Below, in pieces: positions 11,539 to 23,305 of a DNA stretch of 64,000 bases. The position numbers and the translations under genes were made by a program. Within the stretch, counting starts at the first letter, position 1, and every line of letters starts with the position of its first letter. The notes under the pieces are model-generated. The model made no database searches, was not told the origin of the DNA, and saw only the letters and a list, made by a program, of their open reading frames with translations. The stretch is from Haliclona indistincta (Eukaryota; Porifera; Demospongiae; Haplosclerida; Chalinidae). The stretch covers positions 7,839,385-7,903,384 of the forward strand of contig OZ024792.1 in the NCBI GenBank assembly GCA_964017065.1. Reading direction: 5' to 3'.

Positions 11539-13406
11539 ATGTGTGGGATCTGGGCTCTGCTCGGTCTTTCTGACGAAGACGTGTTAAAGCGATGCGTCGA
11601 GTGCTTCAAAATCCGTCACCGTGGTCCAGACGCCTCCAGAATCGAGACAATCCCCGACATACCCAACTCGTGCCTGGGATTTCAGCGATTGAGAATTAAT
11701 GACTTGGTCAAAGGGATGCAACCGATGCGCCTATTCATTCTTCCTCACATCTGGATGCTGTACAACGGAGAGATTTACAATGCATTTACTATGAGGGATC
11801 AATATGGCTTTCACTTCGACACTCAGTGCGACGGAGAAATCATCATTCATCTGTACGAGCGCTTTGGAGCAGAGGCCATGGCGAGAATGCTGGACGGTGT
11901 GTTTGCATTCATTGTGGTCGATACGAAAAAGAACCAGGTTCATCTAGGCAGAGATATTTTTGGAGTTAGACCCATGTTCACTTTCAATTGTGAAGGTAGG
12001 TAGCTAGAAATTTCTGCAGCCCAGCATTGCATTGTACTAGAACAATTGTGGTCTAGGTCAGTGTGTGCGTGGGTGTTACAGTGTCGTCACTTCCCTGCAG
12101 GAGTACTTGGCATATGCTCTGAAGCAAAGGGTCTGTTGGAGATAGCCAACAGTAGGAAGGCAGAGATCACACCATTTCCTCCTGGCTACATCCGATCCTA
12201 TGAGCTTGACTCTCGCGGAGCTGCCTCTCTTGTCATTGATAAAGTGTTTCTCCCTATTGGAGGCTCTGACCCTAGTAGTGCTGTTGCTGCGCTCTCCTCT
12301 GATGTATACACTAACATTCGCACATTCTTCAAAGAAGCAGTGAAAAAGAGGCTGATGGCTGACAGGAGAATCGGGTGCCTGTTATCAGGCGGTCTTGACT
12401 CTAGCTTAGTGACTGCTCTAGTGGTTGAGTGCTTGAAAGAAAACGGACATAACTACGGATTAAAAAATGCACCGTGAGAGTTGCACTTACTTTCAAGTGC
12501 ATAAAACATATTATTTTATATTTGCAGTGTTCAAACATTCAGTATTGGAATGGATGGTTCACCTGATGTAGAGTACGCTAGGAAAGTGGCTACTCATCTT
12601 GGCACGGAGCACCATGAGATCTCGTTCACTGTTGAACAGGGATTTCAAGCTGTCCGTGACGTCATTTACTCTCTAGAGAGTTATGACATTACAACAGTGA
12701 GATCGTCTGTGTGTTTGTACCTCATGTCCAAGTATATCAAAGAGAAAACGGACACGATAGTATTGTTCTCTGGCGAGGGTTCCGATGAACTCTGCCAAGG
12801 TTACATCTACTTCCACAAAGCACCTTCCGATGCTGAGGCTGATGAAGAGTCTCGTCGCCTTCTTAAAGATCTCTACTTGTACGATAATGTAAGAGCTGAT
12901 CGTACCACGGCAGCCCATGGTCTTGAGTTACGTGTGCCCTTCCTTGACAAGTACTTCACTTCGTACTATCTCTCCGTACCACCTGCTGATAGGCGCCCTA
13001 AAGATGGGATCGAGAAATATCTTCTACGAAAAGCATTTAGCGATTCTAACCTACTTCCAGAAGAAGTGCTTTGGAGACCTAAGGAAGCATTTAGTGATGG
13101 AGTCTCTTCCAAAAGCAAGTCTTGGTACAAGGTACTACAAACGCAAATAGAAGATAAGGTGAGTTCATGTGAGATTAATTATTTGTATTAACGTATTCTC
13201 CTTTATAGATCACCGATGATATGTTAGCAAATGCAGCCAGCAGATTTCCTAAAGGAGTAGTACCCATATCCAAGGAGGCATACTACTATAGAGTGATATT
13301 TGAGGAGCTGTTCCCCAATTGTGGGCACCTTATTCCATACTACTGGTTGCCCAAGTGGAGCAATGCTACTGACCCCTCTGCTAGAGTTCTTAAACACTAT
13401 AAGTAG
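11539..13406 (+). CDS. ASNS: Asparagine synthetase (glutamine-hydrolysing), copy 2
   Basis: Four exons 11539-11995, 12101-12473, 12528-13158 and 13209-13406, with GT-AG junctions and matching phases, give 552 residues (vertebrate ASNS is about 561). The start MCGIWALLG exposes Cys2, the glutaminase nucleophile, after Met removal. Other landmarks are [22 protein letters not shown], the PP-loop [32 protein letters not shown] and the C-terminal [10 protein letters not shown]. The enzyme makes Asn from Asp, Gln and ATP in the cytosol. It lies between a disabled copy and an intact third copy. Differences from copy 3 (for example [10 protein letters not shown] versus [10 protein letters not shown]) sit in a normally conserved helix, so function may have drifted slightly, but no lesion is seen. 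Confidence 0.95.
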
Positions 13407-13465
13407 TCATGATTATAGACTAGACAAACAGTTTTCAAGCACGAACGTGCAACAGTATTTTTTTA

Positions 13466-13840
13466 TTCTTACCTCAATTTAAAAACCAATGGCAGTTCGG
13501 GAAATGTAGCTGAGATACAGTTATGAAACTGATTCTGTGCTTTATAGGTCTCGTAAGAGCAAGACACACATCTCTTTGTTACCACGGGCACTTGCTAAGA
13601 AACCACCACCTGACAAAGAAGAGAGTAAAGAAGGAGAAGCAAAGGAACAATCTGCTAAAAAGAGCAATGATGACTTTCGCCAACTCCTGCTCAAGTCGTC
13701 AGAGTAGAATGTTCATACAACTCCACTTTTTAGGCAGTATACACTTTACGTTTCATAACTGTATCTCAGCTACATTTCCCAAACTGCCATTGGTTTTTAA
13801 ATTGAGGTAAGAACGAGACCTATAAAGCACAGAATCAGTT
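13466..13840. repeat. Micro-inversion footprint A-B-C-A'-B'
   Basis: The segment after ASNS copy 3 (17700-17995) reads A, then SART3 3' end (C'), then B'. After copy 2 the order is A (13466-13529), B (13530-13553), C (SART3 end, now on the plus strand), A' (about 13750-13813) and B' (about 13813-13840). A and B are thus present twice in opposite orientation, flanking an inverted C. Confidence 0.82.
13548..13707 (+). pseudogene. Inverted copy of the last SART3 exon
   Basis: This reads as the final SART3 exon, including its splice acceptor (TTTATAG before 13548), the LLPRALAKK segment, the SNDDFRQLLLKSSE end and the stop at 13705-13707. It lies on the opposite strand to the functional gene and has no upstream exons. 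It differs from the functional exon (17823-17990) by scattered substitutions that keep the frame open, so it is recent. It is a duplicated, inverted gene end, not an independent gene. Confidence 0.85.
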
Positions 13841-13844
13841 TAGC

Positions 13845-14760
13845 ATGCACACTCGTCACTGACGGGGCACGTGTTGGAATACAAGGTCGCCTCTCAACTG
13901 CCCTCGCTCACCACTGCCATCACAGTCCTTACAAAATTAACAAAGATGTAAAATGCAGATGATATGACATGCATTACTGCCAAATTAACTCTCATGCTGA
14001 CTTCGCTGCTCTTCAGAATGATGTTGATCGCTTGTGTGTCTGGTCTGATGATAACTTTTTATTCAATTCCCAAATTCGTGATCATCTCCAGAAAACGTTC
14101 AGACTCACCAAGGGCGCCCTTGGTCCCACCTTGCCATCCTCTCCATTTGTCAGTGTTGGCAGCTCACCCTTAGATCAAGTCGACTCATACAATATCTGGG
14201 AGTTTGGATAACCTCGTCTCTGAGTTGGTCTTTGCAAATTGACGAGATTTGTATGAAAGCTAGGCAGCAAATTGGTTTCCTGTACAGATCATTTTACAGT
14301 TATGCTGGTTGAAATACTTTCTTGAGTCTCTGCCTGTCTTATGTTCGACCTCACTTTGAATATGCGGCAGTTGTTCGACCTCAGATCAATCTTATTATCT
14401 AGCTAGAAAATGTTCAAAAATTTGCTCTCAAGGCTGCTACAAAACAATGGAAGGCCAACTATGACGATCTCCTCAGTGTATACCAAGTGCCTTCTCTTGG
14501 TCAGAGACGTCAGTATCTAAAGTTGATCACTCTTTTCAAGATTAAAGAGGTCTTATAATTATGCCTGATGCGTCTGTCCATGCAAGATCGCTGCCTAGAA
14601 TCCTAAGAAATTACAGTCAGTTACTGACCAGGCCCACAGCTCATTCTACTTCCTATGACTCCTCCTTCTTTCCGTCTTCCATTGCCATGTGGAACAATCT
14701 ACCTGTGGACATTCGAGAGAGCAATTTTTTTTCGAAAATCTGTCTTATTTAATTTCTAAC
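13845..14760 (+). mobile_element. Decayed non-LTR retrotransposon (LINE) 3' part
   Basis: Broken frames include a reverse-transcriptase-like ADD box (around 13962) followed by HADFAALQNDVDRLCVWS, typical of the region after YADD in CR1/Jockey-like LINEs. They end in a C-terminal block with the FFPSSIAMWNNLP signature (near 14665-14705) seen at LINE ORF2 ends. Frameshifts and stops are frequent, so it is dead. The left end abuts the inverted SART3 fragment. Confidence 0.65.
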
Positions 14761-15770
14761 TTAAGGTACTATTCATGATTAGCATTTTTGCTATTAATTT
14801 TTTGTGTATCCTTGCTGCACTGATGCAAAATAATTTTTTTAATGTAAAAATAGTGATGAGTAAAATAATGATAGATGTTACTGCAGGCAATGACATCTCT
14901 ACTGTGGGAAAGATTTGGAGTGTAATATGAAGAGGCTACAAATGCTTCTAAGAAGAAGGTGAAAAGTATATGAATCTTGATAGTAACGAAATCGAATTTT
15001 CTTATTCTTCTACAGATCTACCGATTTGTAACAGTTTATGTAAAGCAACAACACACAACACAACAGTATTGTGTAATTGTGTTAGTTATGTTGTTGTAAT
15101 CTATTATGATGCTGGTGTTCAATGCACTCGAAGTTGTCAGTACACATAAATTTTTTTGTATAATTTTGTCTCTGCAGGAGAGTTCTATTATAATTATGAT
15201 TATGCTAAATAGCCGGGCTTTACACATTATTAGCAAATAGATCGATGTGGTATTTATAGTGGCCAGTGTTGAATGAAAACTAGTAATAATTATCATAATA
15301 ATATCAAAGACAAAGAATTGGTAATAATAATTATTTATAATTAACTTTAGCACCTCGCTAAGTGTGAAAATGTAATTTCAAGACTTTCCCCTCATAGAAT
15401 TTCTTAGGACTTTCTATAATGTTAAAGAGTATGCTAACAAGAGTGCAAAACAAGTGAAATGATTTTCTGTTGCAACTTTATTTGTGAGAGATCATAATAA
15501 AAATTTAATTATCACACAATTACTGGACTATAACATAGAGTCTACCATGGATACAGTATACCCCAACAGGGATTAGCAACAGGTGCGCAATGAGCAGATA
15601 TGCAGCACTTCAGTCATGTTTTTCCTCTAACTTAGTAAATCAGTGGTTGCGATTTCCTCTATAAAAGGATGATGCAATTCCGGCTGTGTGGTATTTATGC
15701 GATAGTGAGCACGAGTTGAATTCGTGCAAAGAGCGTGTTGATTGACACTATCAGCCAAGGTCCTTTAGGC
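14761..15770. other. AT-rich intergenic DNA upstream of ASNS copy 3
   Basis: No gene is supported. The part 15170-15400 matches sequence upstream of copy 2 (9270-9340 and 11219-11345), which sets the minimum extent of the ASNS tandem duplication (start codons 4,232 bases apart). Confidence 0.65.
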
Positions 15771-17658
15771 ATGTGCGGGATTTGGGCTTTGCTTGGTCTT
15801 TCTGATGAAGACGTGCGAAAGCGATGCGTGGAGTGCTTCAAAATCTGTCACCGTGGTCCAGACGCCTCAAGAATCGAAACAATCCCTGACATACCCAACT
15901 CGTGCCTGGGATTTCAGCGATTGAGGATCAATGGGTTGGTCAAAGGGATGCAACCGATGCGCCTATTCGCTCTTCCTCACATCTGGATGCTGTACAACGG
16001 AGAGATTTACAATGCATTTACTATGAGAGATCAATACGGCTTTCACTTCGACACTCAGTGCGACGGAGAAATCATCATTCATCTGTACGAGCGCTTTGGA
16101 GCAGAGGCCATGGCGAGAATGCTGGACGGTGTGTTTGCATTCATTGTGGTCGATACGAAAAAGAGCCAGGTTCATCTAGGCAGAGATATTTTCGGAGTTA
16201 GACCTATGTTCACTTTCAATTGTGAAGGTAGGGTAAAATACTAGCTAGAAATTTCTGCAGCCCAGCATTGCGGTTGCAGCATTTACTAGAACAATTGTGG
16301 TCTAGGTACATTGTGTATGCGTGGGTGTTACCTTGTCGTCATTTCCCTGCAGGAGTACTTGGCATATGCTCTGAAGCAAAGGGTCTGTTGGAGATAGCCA
16401 ACAGTAGGAAGGCAGAGATCACACCATTTCCTCCTGGCTACATCCGATCCTATGAGCTTGACTCTCGCGGAGCTGCCTCTCTTGTCATTGATAAAGTGTT
16501 TCTCCCTATTGGAGGCTCTGACCCTAGTAGTGCTGTTGCTACACTCTCCCCTGATGTGTACACTAACATTCGCACATTCTTCAAGGAAGCAGTGAAAAAG
16601 AGGCTGATGGCTGACAGGAGAATCGGGTGCCTGTTATCAGGCGGTCTGGACTCTAGCTTAGTGACTGCTCTAGTGGTTGAGTGCTTGAAAGAAAACGGAC
16701 ATAACTACGGATTAAAAAATGCACCGTGAGTTGCACTTAGTTTCAAGTGCATAAAAGGTATTACTTTTTTATTTGCAGTGTTCAAACATTCAGTATTGGA
16801 ATGGATGGTTCACCTGATGTAGAGTACGCTAGGAAAGTGGCTACTCATCTCGGCACGGAGCATCACGAGGTGTCTTTCACTGTTGAACAGGGATTTCAAG
16901 CTGTCCGTGATGTCATTTACTCTCTAGAGAGTTATGACATTACAACAGTGAGAGCCTCTGTGGGCATGTACCTCGTGTCCAAGTATATCAAAGAGAAAAC
17001 GGACACGATAGTATTGTTCTCTGGCGAGGGTTCTGATGAACTCTGCCAAGGTTACATCTACTTCCACAAAGCACCTTCAGATTCTGAGGCTGATGAAGAG
17101 TCTCGTCGCCTTCTTAAAGATCTCTACTTGTACGATAATCTAAGAGCTGATCGTACCACGGCAGCCCATGGTCTTGAGTTACGTGTGCCCTTCCTTGACA
17201 AGTACTTCACTTCGTACTATCTCTCTTTACCACCTGCTGATAGGCGCCCTAAAGATGGGATCGAGAAATATCTTCTACGAAAAGCATTTAGCGATTCTAA
17301 CCTACTTCCAGAAGAAGTGCTTTGGAGACCTAAGGAAGCATTTAGTGATGGAGTGTCTTCCAAAACCAAGTCTTGGTACAAGGTACTACAAACACTGATA
17401 GAGGATAAGGTGAGTTCATGTGAGATTAATAATTTGTATTAGCGTATTCTCCTTTAATAGATCACCGATGATATGTTAGCAAATGCAGCCAGCAGATTTC
17501 CTAAAGGAGTAGTACCCATATCCAAGGAGGCATACTACTATAGACAGATATTTGAGGAGCTGTTCCCCAATTGTGAGCACCTTATTCCATACTACTGGTT
17601 GCCCAAGTGGAGCAATGCTACTGACCCCTCTGCAAGAGTTCTTAAACACTACAAGTAG
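15771..17658 (+). CDS. ASNS: Asparagine synthetase (glutamine-hydrolysing), copy 3
   Basis: Exons 15771-16227, 16353-16725, 16779-17409 and 17461-17658, with coding lengths identical to copy 2 (457, 373, 631 and 198), give 552 residues. The frame is open upstream to 15735, but the ATG at 15771 is chosen because the family requires Cys at position 2. The glutaminase domain covers roughly residues 1-200 and the synthetase domain with SGGLDSS covers the rest. All catalytic motifs are intact, including VRASVGMYL and [15 protein letters not shown]. This is probably the ancestral functional copy because it keeps the normal tail-to-tail position with SART3 (164 bases between stops) and the most family-like residues. 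Confidence 0.95.
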
Positions 17659-17822
17659 TCATGATTATAGACTAGACAAACAGTTTTCAAGCACGAACGT
17701 GCAACAGTATTTTTTATTCTTGCCTCAATTTAAAAACCAATGGCAGTTCGGGAAATGTAGCTGAGATACAGTTATGAAACGTAAAGTGTATACTGCCTAA
17801 AAAGTGAAGTTGTATGAACATT

Positions 17823-18882
17823 CTACTCTGACGACTTGAGCAGGAGTTGGCGAAAGTCATCATTGCTCTTTTTAGCAGATGGTTCCTTTGCTTCTCCTTC
17901 TTTGTTGTCTTCTTTGTCAGGTGGCGGTTTCTTAGCAAGTGCCCGCGGTAACAAAGAGATGTGAGACTTGCTCTTACGAGACCTATAAAGAACAGAATTA
18001 GCTTTGAAAGATGGATTCTGGCTAACATTGATTGGGTTTGGCCCCTTTCATTATCTCTAGTGAATGGTTGGTTATAATCATCACTTCTGCTGTCAGGTCT
18101 TGATTCACGCTGTCTCGTCTTTGAGGGAGGCTTGGACATGAAGACTTGCAGGTTTTTACCATGAACAAGATGGTCGTCTAACTGGAGTACACCAGCGTTG
18201 GCTGATGACTGGAAAGAGCAGATAAAGAATGTGTATACGAATTGTGATGAGGCGGTATAAGATTAAAATGTACGTCAAAGGCAAACACGACCAGTTTGCT
18301 TAGCAACCATTCCTGAAACTTTTCATTTCTAAGTGTGTATTTAGTAAGCATACCTCAGACAAATATTCGATGTAGGCAAAGCCCTTTGATCGACCCTGTC
18401 TGTTGCGAATCAGACGAACCTCTTTTACTGGTCCAGCCTAGCATTGAGAATCAGTCATAATTATACACACACACAAAGAGAACTGATTACCTTCTGGAAA
18501 ATTTCCTCCAGATCTTTTTCGCTCAAGTCATGAGGAATGTGTGTGACATACAGTGTTGCTTTGCTATTACTGTTAGCAAACTGATACAGAATACATAAAA
18601 CTGGTCTGGTCTTCTGGTGAAGTACTCACTGATGGTTTGGCAGCTGGTTTAGAATCCTTTGTGTGGCACTGCGAGACATACATTGGACGATTGTTGAACA
18701 TACTTCTGTCCATCAAAATTGCCTGAGCTACTGGTTCCTATAGAGCAACATAGTGACTACAGCAGCTGGTAATGGATGATGTCTACTCACAGCAGTAGTG
18801 TATTCAATGTATGCATACACATTGAGTTTGCCTCCTTTTGCTCTGGTCTTGATCAAGCGAATATCAGCCAGCTCACCACACT

Positions 18883-18948
<66 letters not shown>

Positions 18949-19780
18949 GGAGGGAGAGAGAGAGAGGGAGAGAGGGGGAGGGAGTACATGTGTAAACAAA
19001 TAACAAGAGATTACACACTTTTGAGAACACTTCACGAAGCTGGTCATCAGTTGTTGAAAAAGCCAAGTTGCTTACAAACACAGTTTCACTCTCCTTGCCG
19101 CTAGAGAGAGAGACAGTGGAGAAGGAGAGAACTGAACTGAACAGAACAGGACAAGTTTGTTCAACACTGTACCTCACTGACTGCTTTTGTTGCTGTTTCT
19201 TGTCCCCTCCACCAACAGATAGCCAGGCCACAGGATCATAGGCCTGCTTTTCTCCATCATTCACTTCCATCTTCTCCGGCTCCTCTTCTATTTTGCCTAA
19301 TGTGCTCAACTCAACCGACGATTTCTGAAAAGCTGGTCCGGCAGCCTCTGGTGATTCATCTGTACAAAACAAGTACATTCAATTTAACACAATATAGTAG
19401 TAGATCACCTTTCTTTCTCTTGGGAAGATTTTTCTTCTCTGTGACTGTCTGTTCCTCATCCTGATCACTATCTTCAAACACAACATGAGATTGTGGTCTC
19501 TTTCTCTTCCTACTAGGGTTGAACCCCGAGGGCTGTTTCTGAGACTTATCAGTATCTGTTTGCTTAGGTCCTTTCCTCCTCTCCTTTCTCTGTTGTTTCT
19601 TCTCTTCCTTCAACAGAGCTTCCTTCTCTGCTGCCTAGTAGAGAAGAGGATAATAGAGTACGAACATTAAAATGACAAAACCTTTTCTTTTCTCTCTTTC
19701 ACACGCTTTAGTTGAGCAGAGCAACGATCAAGAGCGGTCTCAAATGTCTTCAGGGTACCTGTACAGCACATTGTAATACA

Positions 19781-19853
<73 letters not shown>

Positions 19854-22207
19854 CACACCTTGCTCTCTCTCTAGCGCTAATAGCGTATTACACACTATTT
19901 CAGGATCATCACTTGCTGAATTGACCGCCCTCTCAAGAAGAGTACGACACTTCTGGACATCTCCGCAAGATCTGAAGATTCAACTGATACCAACAAGGAG
20001 ACGAGGCATAGACAGTCAGTCACCTCTCTAAGTTAGCATACTCCAGCCAGTACATAGCTTCCCTGCCATGCCTGGTCATCACGTCAGTCCATAGTGACCT
20101 AGCCATATCCAGATTACCGTAGAAGCGAGCTTCCAGACTAGCCTGGTACCGAGACAAGGTGTCTTGGGAATCAGCCTCTTTACCAAATACTACCATTTGA
20201 ATGAGAATAGAATAATCACTAATGAGTGCATGACAGCAGCATCCTAACCAGTTTCTAACTCATTTCTGGCTCTTTGAAATAGTTCTCTCAGTTTGTTGAC
20301 ATTGCCTTCATCTATAGCATGTAATTATACGTAATGTAGCCACTCGATGTCATACCAGGCTGGTCAGGATCTATTGTTCTCCTCATGTAGTCACAGTATG
20401 CTGTCCACACCTCCAGGTAGTCACCGCTCTCTGTGAAGTTGTCTTGAAGACTTCTCTCAAACGTTGCTATGGTGAACAGAATCAACCAATGTATCACTAG
20501 TGGTGATGAACCACTAACACATAATGTCATCATGTTGCTCGTTCAATCTCTCTTGTGCTCTTACTAAAGTTAGCCAGAACCTCCTCATCCACGGACAATT
20601 CCTCACTGCTTGTTTTAACCCCTTCAGCACCACAAGACGTGCCATCTTGAATTCCTTTAGCTAACAGGAGAACAACCAGTGGACACCACTGATGCTGCAG
20701 CGGCACTCACCAGGAAAGTTGTGTAGTCAGACCAGATGCCTGTGTCCAGAGGGTGATCCGCCACAGCACGTTGGTAGACTGTGTTGGTCAGAAAATAGTC
20801 CTCTTTGGTTGACTGGAGGTGCTTCAGGTAAGCAAGGTAGCTCTCTATTGACGGTGGGTCAGAGGTTAGCTGAGAGAGAGACAACTCAGTTTATGACGAC
20901 TCTTTCAACACGCATCACTACACAAATGTGTAGCTTTGTTCACCACATGATTCTCTCACCATGTCAGCTTCAAAAGGCAGCAGCTGCTCCAGTCTCTTCT
21001 TAGCCTGTTCAAAATCAGAGATGCACTCCTTACAGGCAGCGGCCTCAATGAATGACTTGTACTCCTCCAGTGTATCATCCATACCTAGAGAATGATGATA
21101 GGTAGGAGGAGCCAGGCAGTAGTGATAACTGACCAATCAGAGGCACTTTAAGCTGTCTACGAAACAGCTTATCAACACGGTCAAACTGAGCTTGGCTGCA
21201 GTAGAGAACACATAAGTACAACTAAAACAACAAGAACTGCTTTATCCTCACACTTCAGATCTCAAGCCATCATCTTCTAGATTCTCTTGCTGTTTACTCT
21301 AAAGACAAAAAATTAAAATCATGACACATATCTGAACATTACCTGCTTGAACTGTAACAATCCTATTTCGAATTCCCTATAAGCATTCCATATTAAGCTT
21401 CCCTATAAGAGAGAATAGATAAACTTTATGTCTGCATTGCTGGTCTTGCCTTGGTGGTGTGCAGACCGCAATCTACAATGGCGCCTTCGAAAACTTTCCT
21501 CGGAAACTCAAACGGGCTCTCCACAATCGGTGCTTTCTCAATAGCAAACTGACCATAGTCGACCCACAGGTCCACCGCTAAGGAGAAGGAACTCACTCAG
21601 TCTTAGAACTCGTTACATTTTCCCTACTCACAGAGATAGTCACTGACAGCTCTCTCATACAGCTTGCTCAGTTCTTCGACTCCGTCAGATAGCGACGACA
21701 GTGGTAGCTCATCTTTTAGCCATTCTTTCCATAAACCTGACCAACAAAATCTCATCAATTTATTGAATTAAAATTGTAAGCAAAATGGTGTTTTAGCTCA
21801 CAATAAAAGCATAAAACTAACGGTGCATGAATAAAATTAATATTGCATGAAGATGAATAGAATGACTCGAATCACCTTGAGAAAGAGGGAAGATGGCCGC
21901 CATATTGTTTCTAGCTTGTCTAGCTCCATCCAGGTCACCAGATAAACGTAATAGCTTAATCAGCTCCACGTGACTATCATAATGATATGGCGACTCCTTC
22001 AGCTACACACGAGATGAACACAACATGCATGCAGCAACGAAAAGTGCAACACGTGCGTGTTGAGCAGCAGGATGCAGAACACATGCTCATTACCGTAGCA
22101 TTGGTTTGCGCTATTAGATCTTTTAACTTGTTGTCTTCCTCGTCACCGCTGCTGCTGCTGCTGCTGTCTGTGTCTTCGGCAGCAGCACTACGATCAGCGC
22201 CGTCCAT
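17823..22207 (-). CDS. SART3: SART3 homologue, U4/U6 snRNP recycling factor
   Basis: About 24 exons on the minus strand, from ATG 22207 (MDGADRSAAAEDTD) to the stop at 17825-17823; phases were followed through all of them. The order is an acidic N-terminus, HAT (half-a-TPR) repeats (exons 2-14, e.g. HVELIKLLRLSGDLDGAR, TLSRYQASLEARFYGNLDMA), a basic nuclear-localisation region rich in K/E/R, two RRMs (TVFVSNLAFSTTDDQL and TLYVTHIPHDLSEKDL), and the C-terminal Lsm-interaction motif SNDDFRQLLLK. Family role: nuclear, re-anneals U4 and U6 snRNAs and recruits USP15/USP4 to spliceosomal proteins. Intron 4 uses a GC donor (21449-21448). Two introns carry long microsatellites (18882-18978 and 19776-19857). 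Start codon is 46 bases from that of the divergent GTPase gene. Confidence 0.93.
18882..18978 (-). repeat. CT microsatellite at a SART3 3' splice site
   Basis: Nearly pure AG repeat on the plus strand, so CT on the transcript. It runs directly into the acceptor of the exon beginning TGTGGTGAGCTGGC and serves as its polypyrimidine tract. Confidence 0.85.
19776..19857. repeat. AC microsatellite in a SART3 intron
   Basis: About 40 AC units between two SART3 exons. It generates spurious Cys-Val and Thr-His ORFs, which are ignored. Confidence 0.9.
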
Positions 22208-22253
22208 TTTGAAGGCGTGGTTAGACACAGGACACACCTACTTTGCTTAAGGA
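22208..22253. promoter_or_regulatory. 46-bp spacer between divergent start codons (SART3 and GTPase A)
   Basis: Only 46 bases separate the SART3 ATG (minus) from the GTPase ATG (plus), so transcription start sites must be extremely close or the 5' UTRs overlap. Shared control is inference; no core element is obvious. Confidence 0.4.
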
Positions 22254-23114
22254 ATGGCGACTAGTCACGGTGCACAAAAGGAATCATCTTCAGATCCATA
22301 TTTTCGCAGATATATAGGACAGGGAGAAGCTAGCTTGAGTATAGTTGTTGTGGGTGAATCTGGTCAGGGAAAATCGTCACTTATCAATGGATTGCTTGGC
22401 GAGGAAATAGCGAAAGAAAGCGACGACCTCGAGTTTGCTACAGAGAGTGTGGATCGCTACCAGTACGAGCAGAATGGAGTACATGTTGTGCTTTTTGACA
22501 CGCCAGGGTTTGGGGTTGGCGACGACGAAGAGGAAGCCGAGACGTTGAGAAAAATTCGAGAAGCATGTCCCTCGATCGATATTCTTTTGTACTGTATTCG
22601 CATGGACACCAAGAGATGGCCGACTAGAAGCGACATCTCGACAATCAGACAATATACCGGCTCTTACGGCAGCGCGATATGGCAGCGTGCGATCTTCGTC
22701 ATGACTTTCGCCAACACAGTTCCTCGCCATTGCCCACGTGACCGAGATGTCTCGCAGTACTTTTCGGAGCAATCGACCCAGTGGGAAAATCAAGTACAAC
22801 AAACACTGATCCGTTACGCTGAAATAGAATATGAAGAAGCTAGGCATGTGAGTATAGTTCCTGTAGGAGACCCTCGTCCTGATAAATCTAAGAAAATTCA
22901 CTGGTCACTGCCAGATCGAAAAGACTGGTTCACTTCATTTTGGATTCATTGCACTAAACGAATGAAGCAAAGAGCAGTGCAGTCACTAGTACGACTAAAT
23001 AGACATCGATACGAGGCTACGAGTACTTCTACTTCAGTTCAAACTGAACAAACTCTATGTGATGAAGAACATCAGATACACTCCCGATCGCTTCCTGTAG
23101 TAGAATTACAATAA
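22254..23114 (+). CDS. AIG1/Toc34-like P-loop GTPase A
   Basis: Intronless ORF of 286 residues. G1/Walker A is GESGQGKSS (residues 34-42), G3 is DTPGFG (82-87), and the G4 position reads TFAN (151-154) where classical GTPases have NKxD/TKxD. LLYCIRMDTKRW with a downstream IWQ.AIFVMTFAN block is typical of the AIG1/GIMAP/Toc34 septin-like branch. There is no transmembrane helix, and the C-terminus is short and basic. Family members oligomerise on membranes, and GIMAPs act in immune cells; a similar defence role here is inference from the adjacent Death/CARD gene. It is about half identical to GTPase B immediately downstream, pointing to tandem duplication. Confidence 0.82.
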   Translation: MATSHGAQKESSSDPYFRRYIGQGEASLSIVVVGESGQGKSSLINGLLGEEIAKESDDLEFATESVDRYQYEQNGVHVVLFDTPGFGVGDDEEEAETLRKIREACPSIDILLYCIRMDTKRWPTRSDISTIRQYTGSYGSAIWQRAIFVMTFANTVPRHCPRDRDVSQYFSEQSTQWENQVQQTLIRYAEIEYEEARHVSIVPVGDPRPDKSKKIHWSLPDRKDWFTSFWIHCTKRMKQRAVQSLVRLNRHRYEATSTSTSVQTEQTLCDEEHQIHSRSLPVVELQ

Positions 23115-23305
23115 AATCATCTATCTGTATGAAATCTGTCACGGGACTATAATACTCTTGAAAATAGATAATAGACTTAATAGTCCCTATGACTCAAAGT
23201 TATTGTTGCAGCTCGTTATTAATGTACACTGCAATACTGTACAATATTGTAGACTATGTAATAACCACAAGAGAATACAGCACACGCGACTACTGGACAA
23301 CTAAA

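Noticed and set aside
19667..19858. Cys-Val repeat ORF
   Set aside because: It is a translated AC microsatellite inside a SART3 intron.
22377..22901. Antisense ORFs across the GTPase genes
   Set aside because: Shadows of well-supported plus-strand coding sequence.
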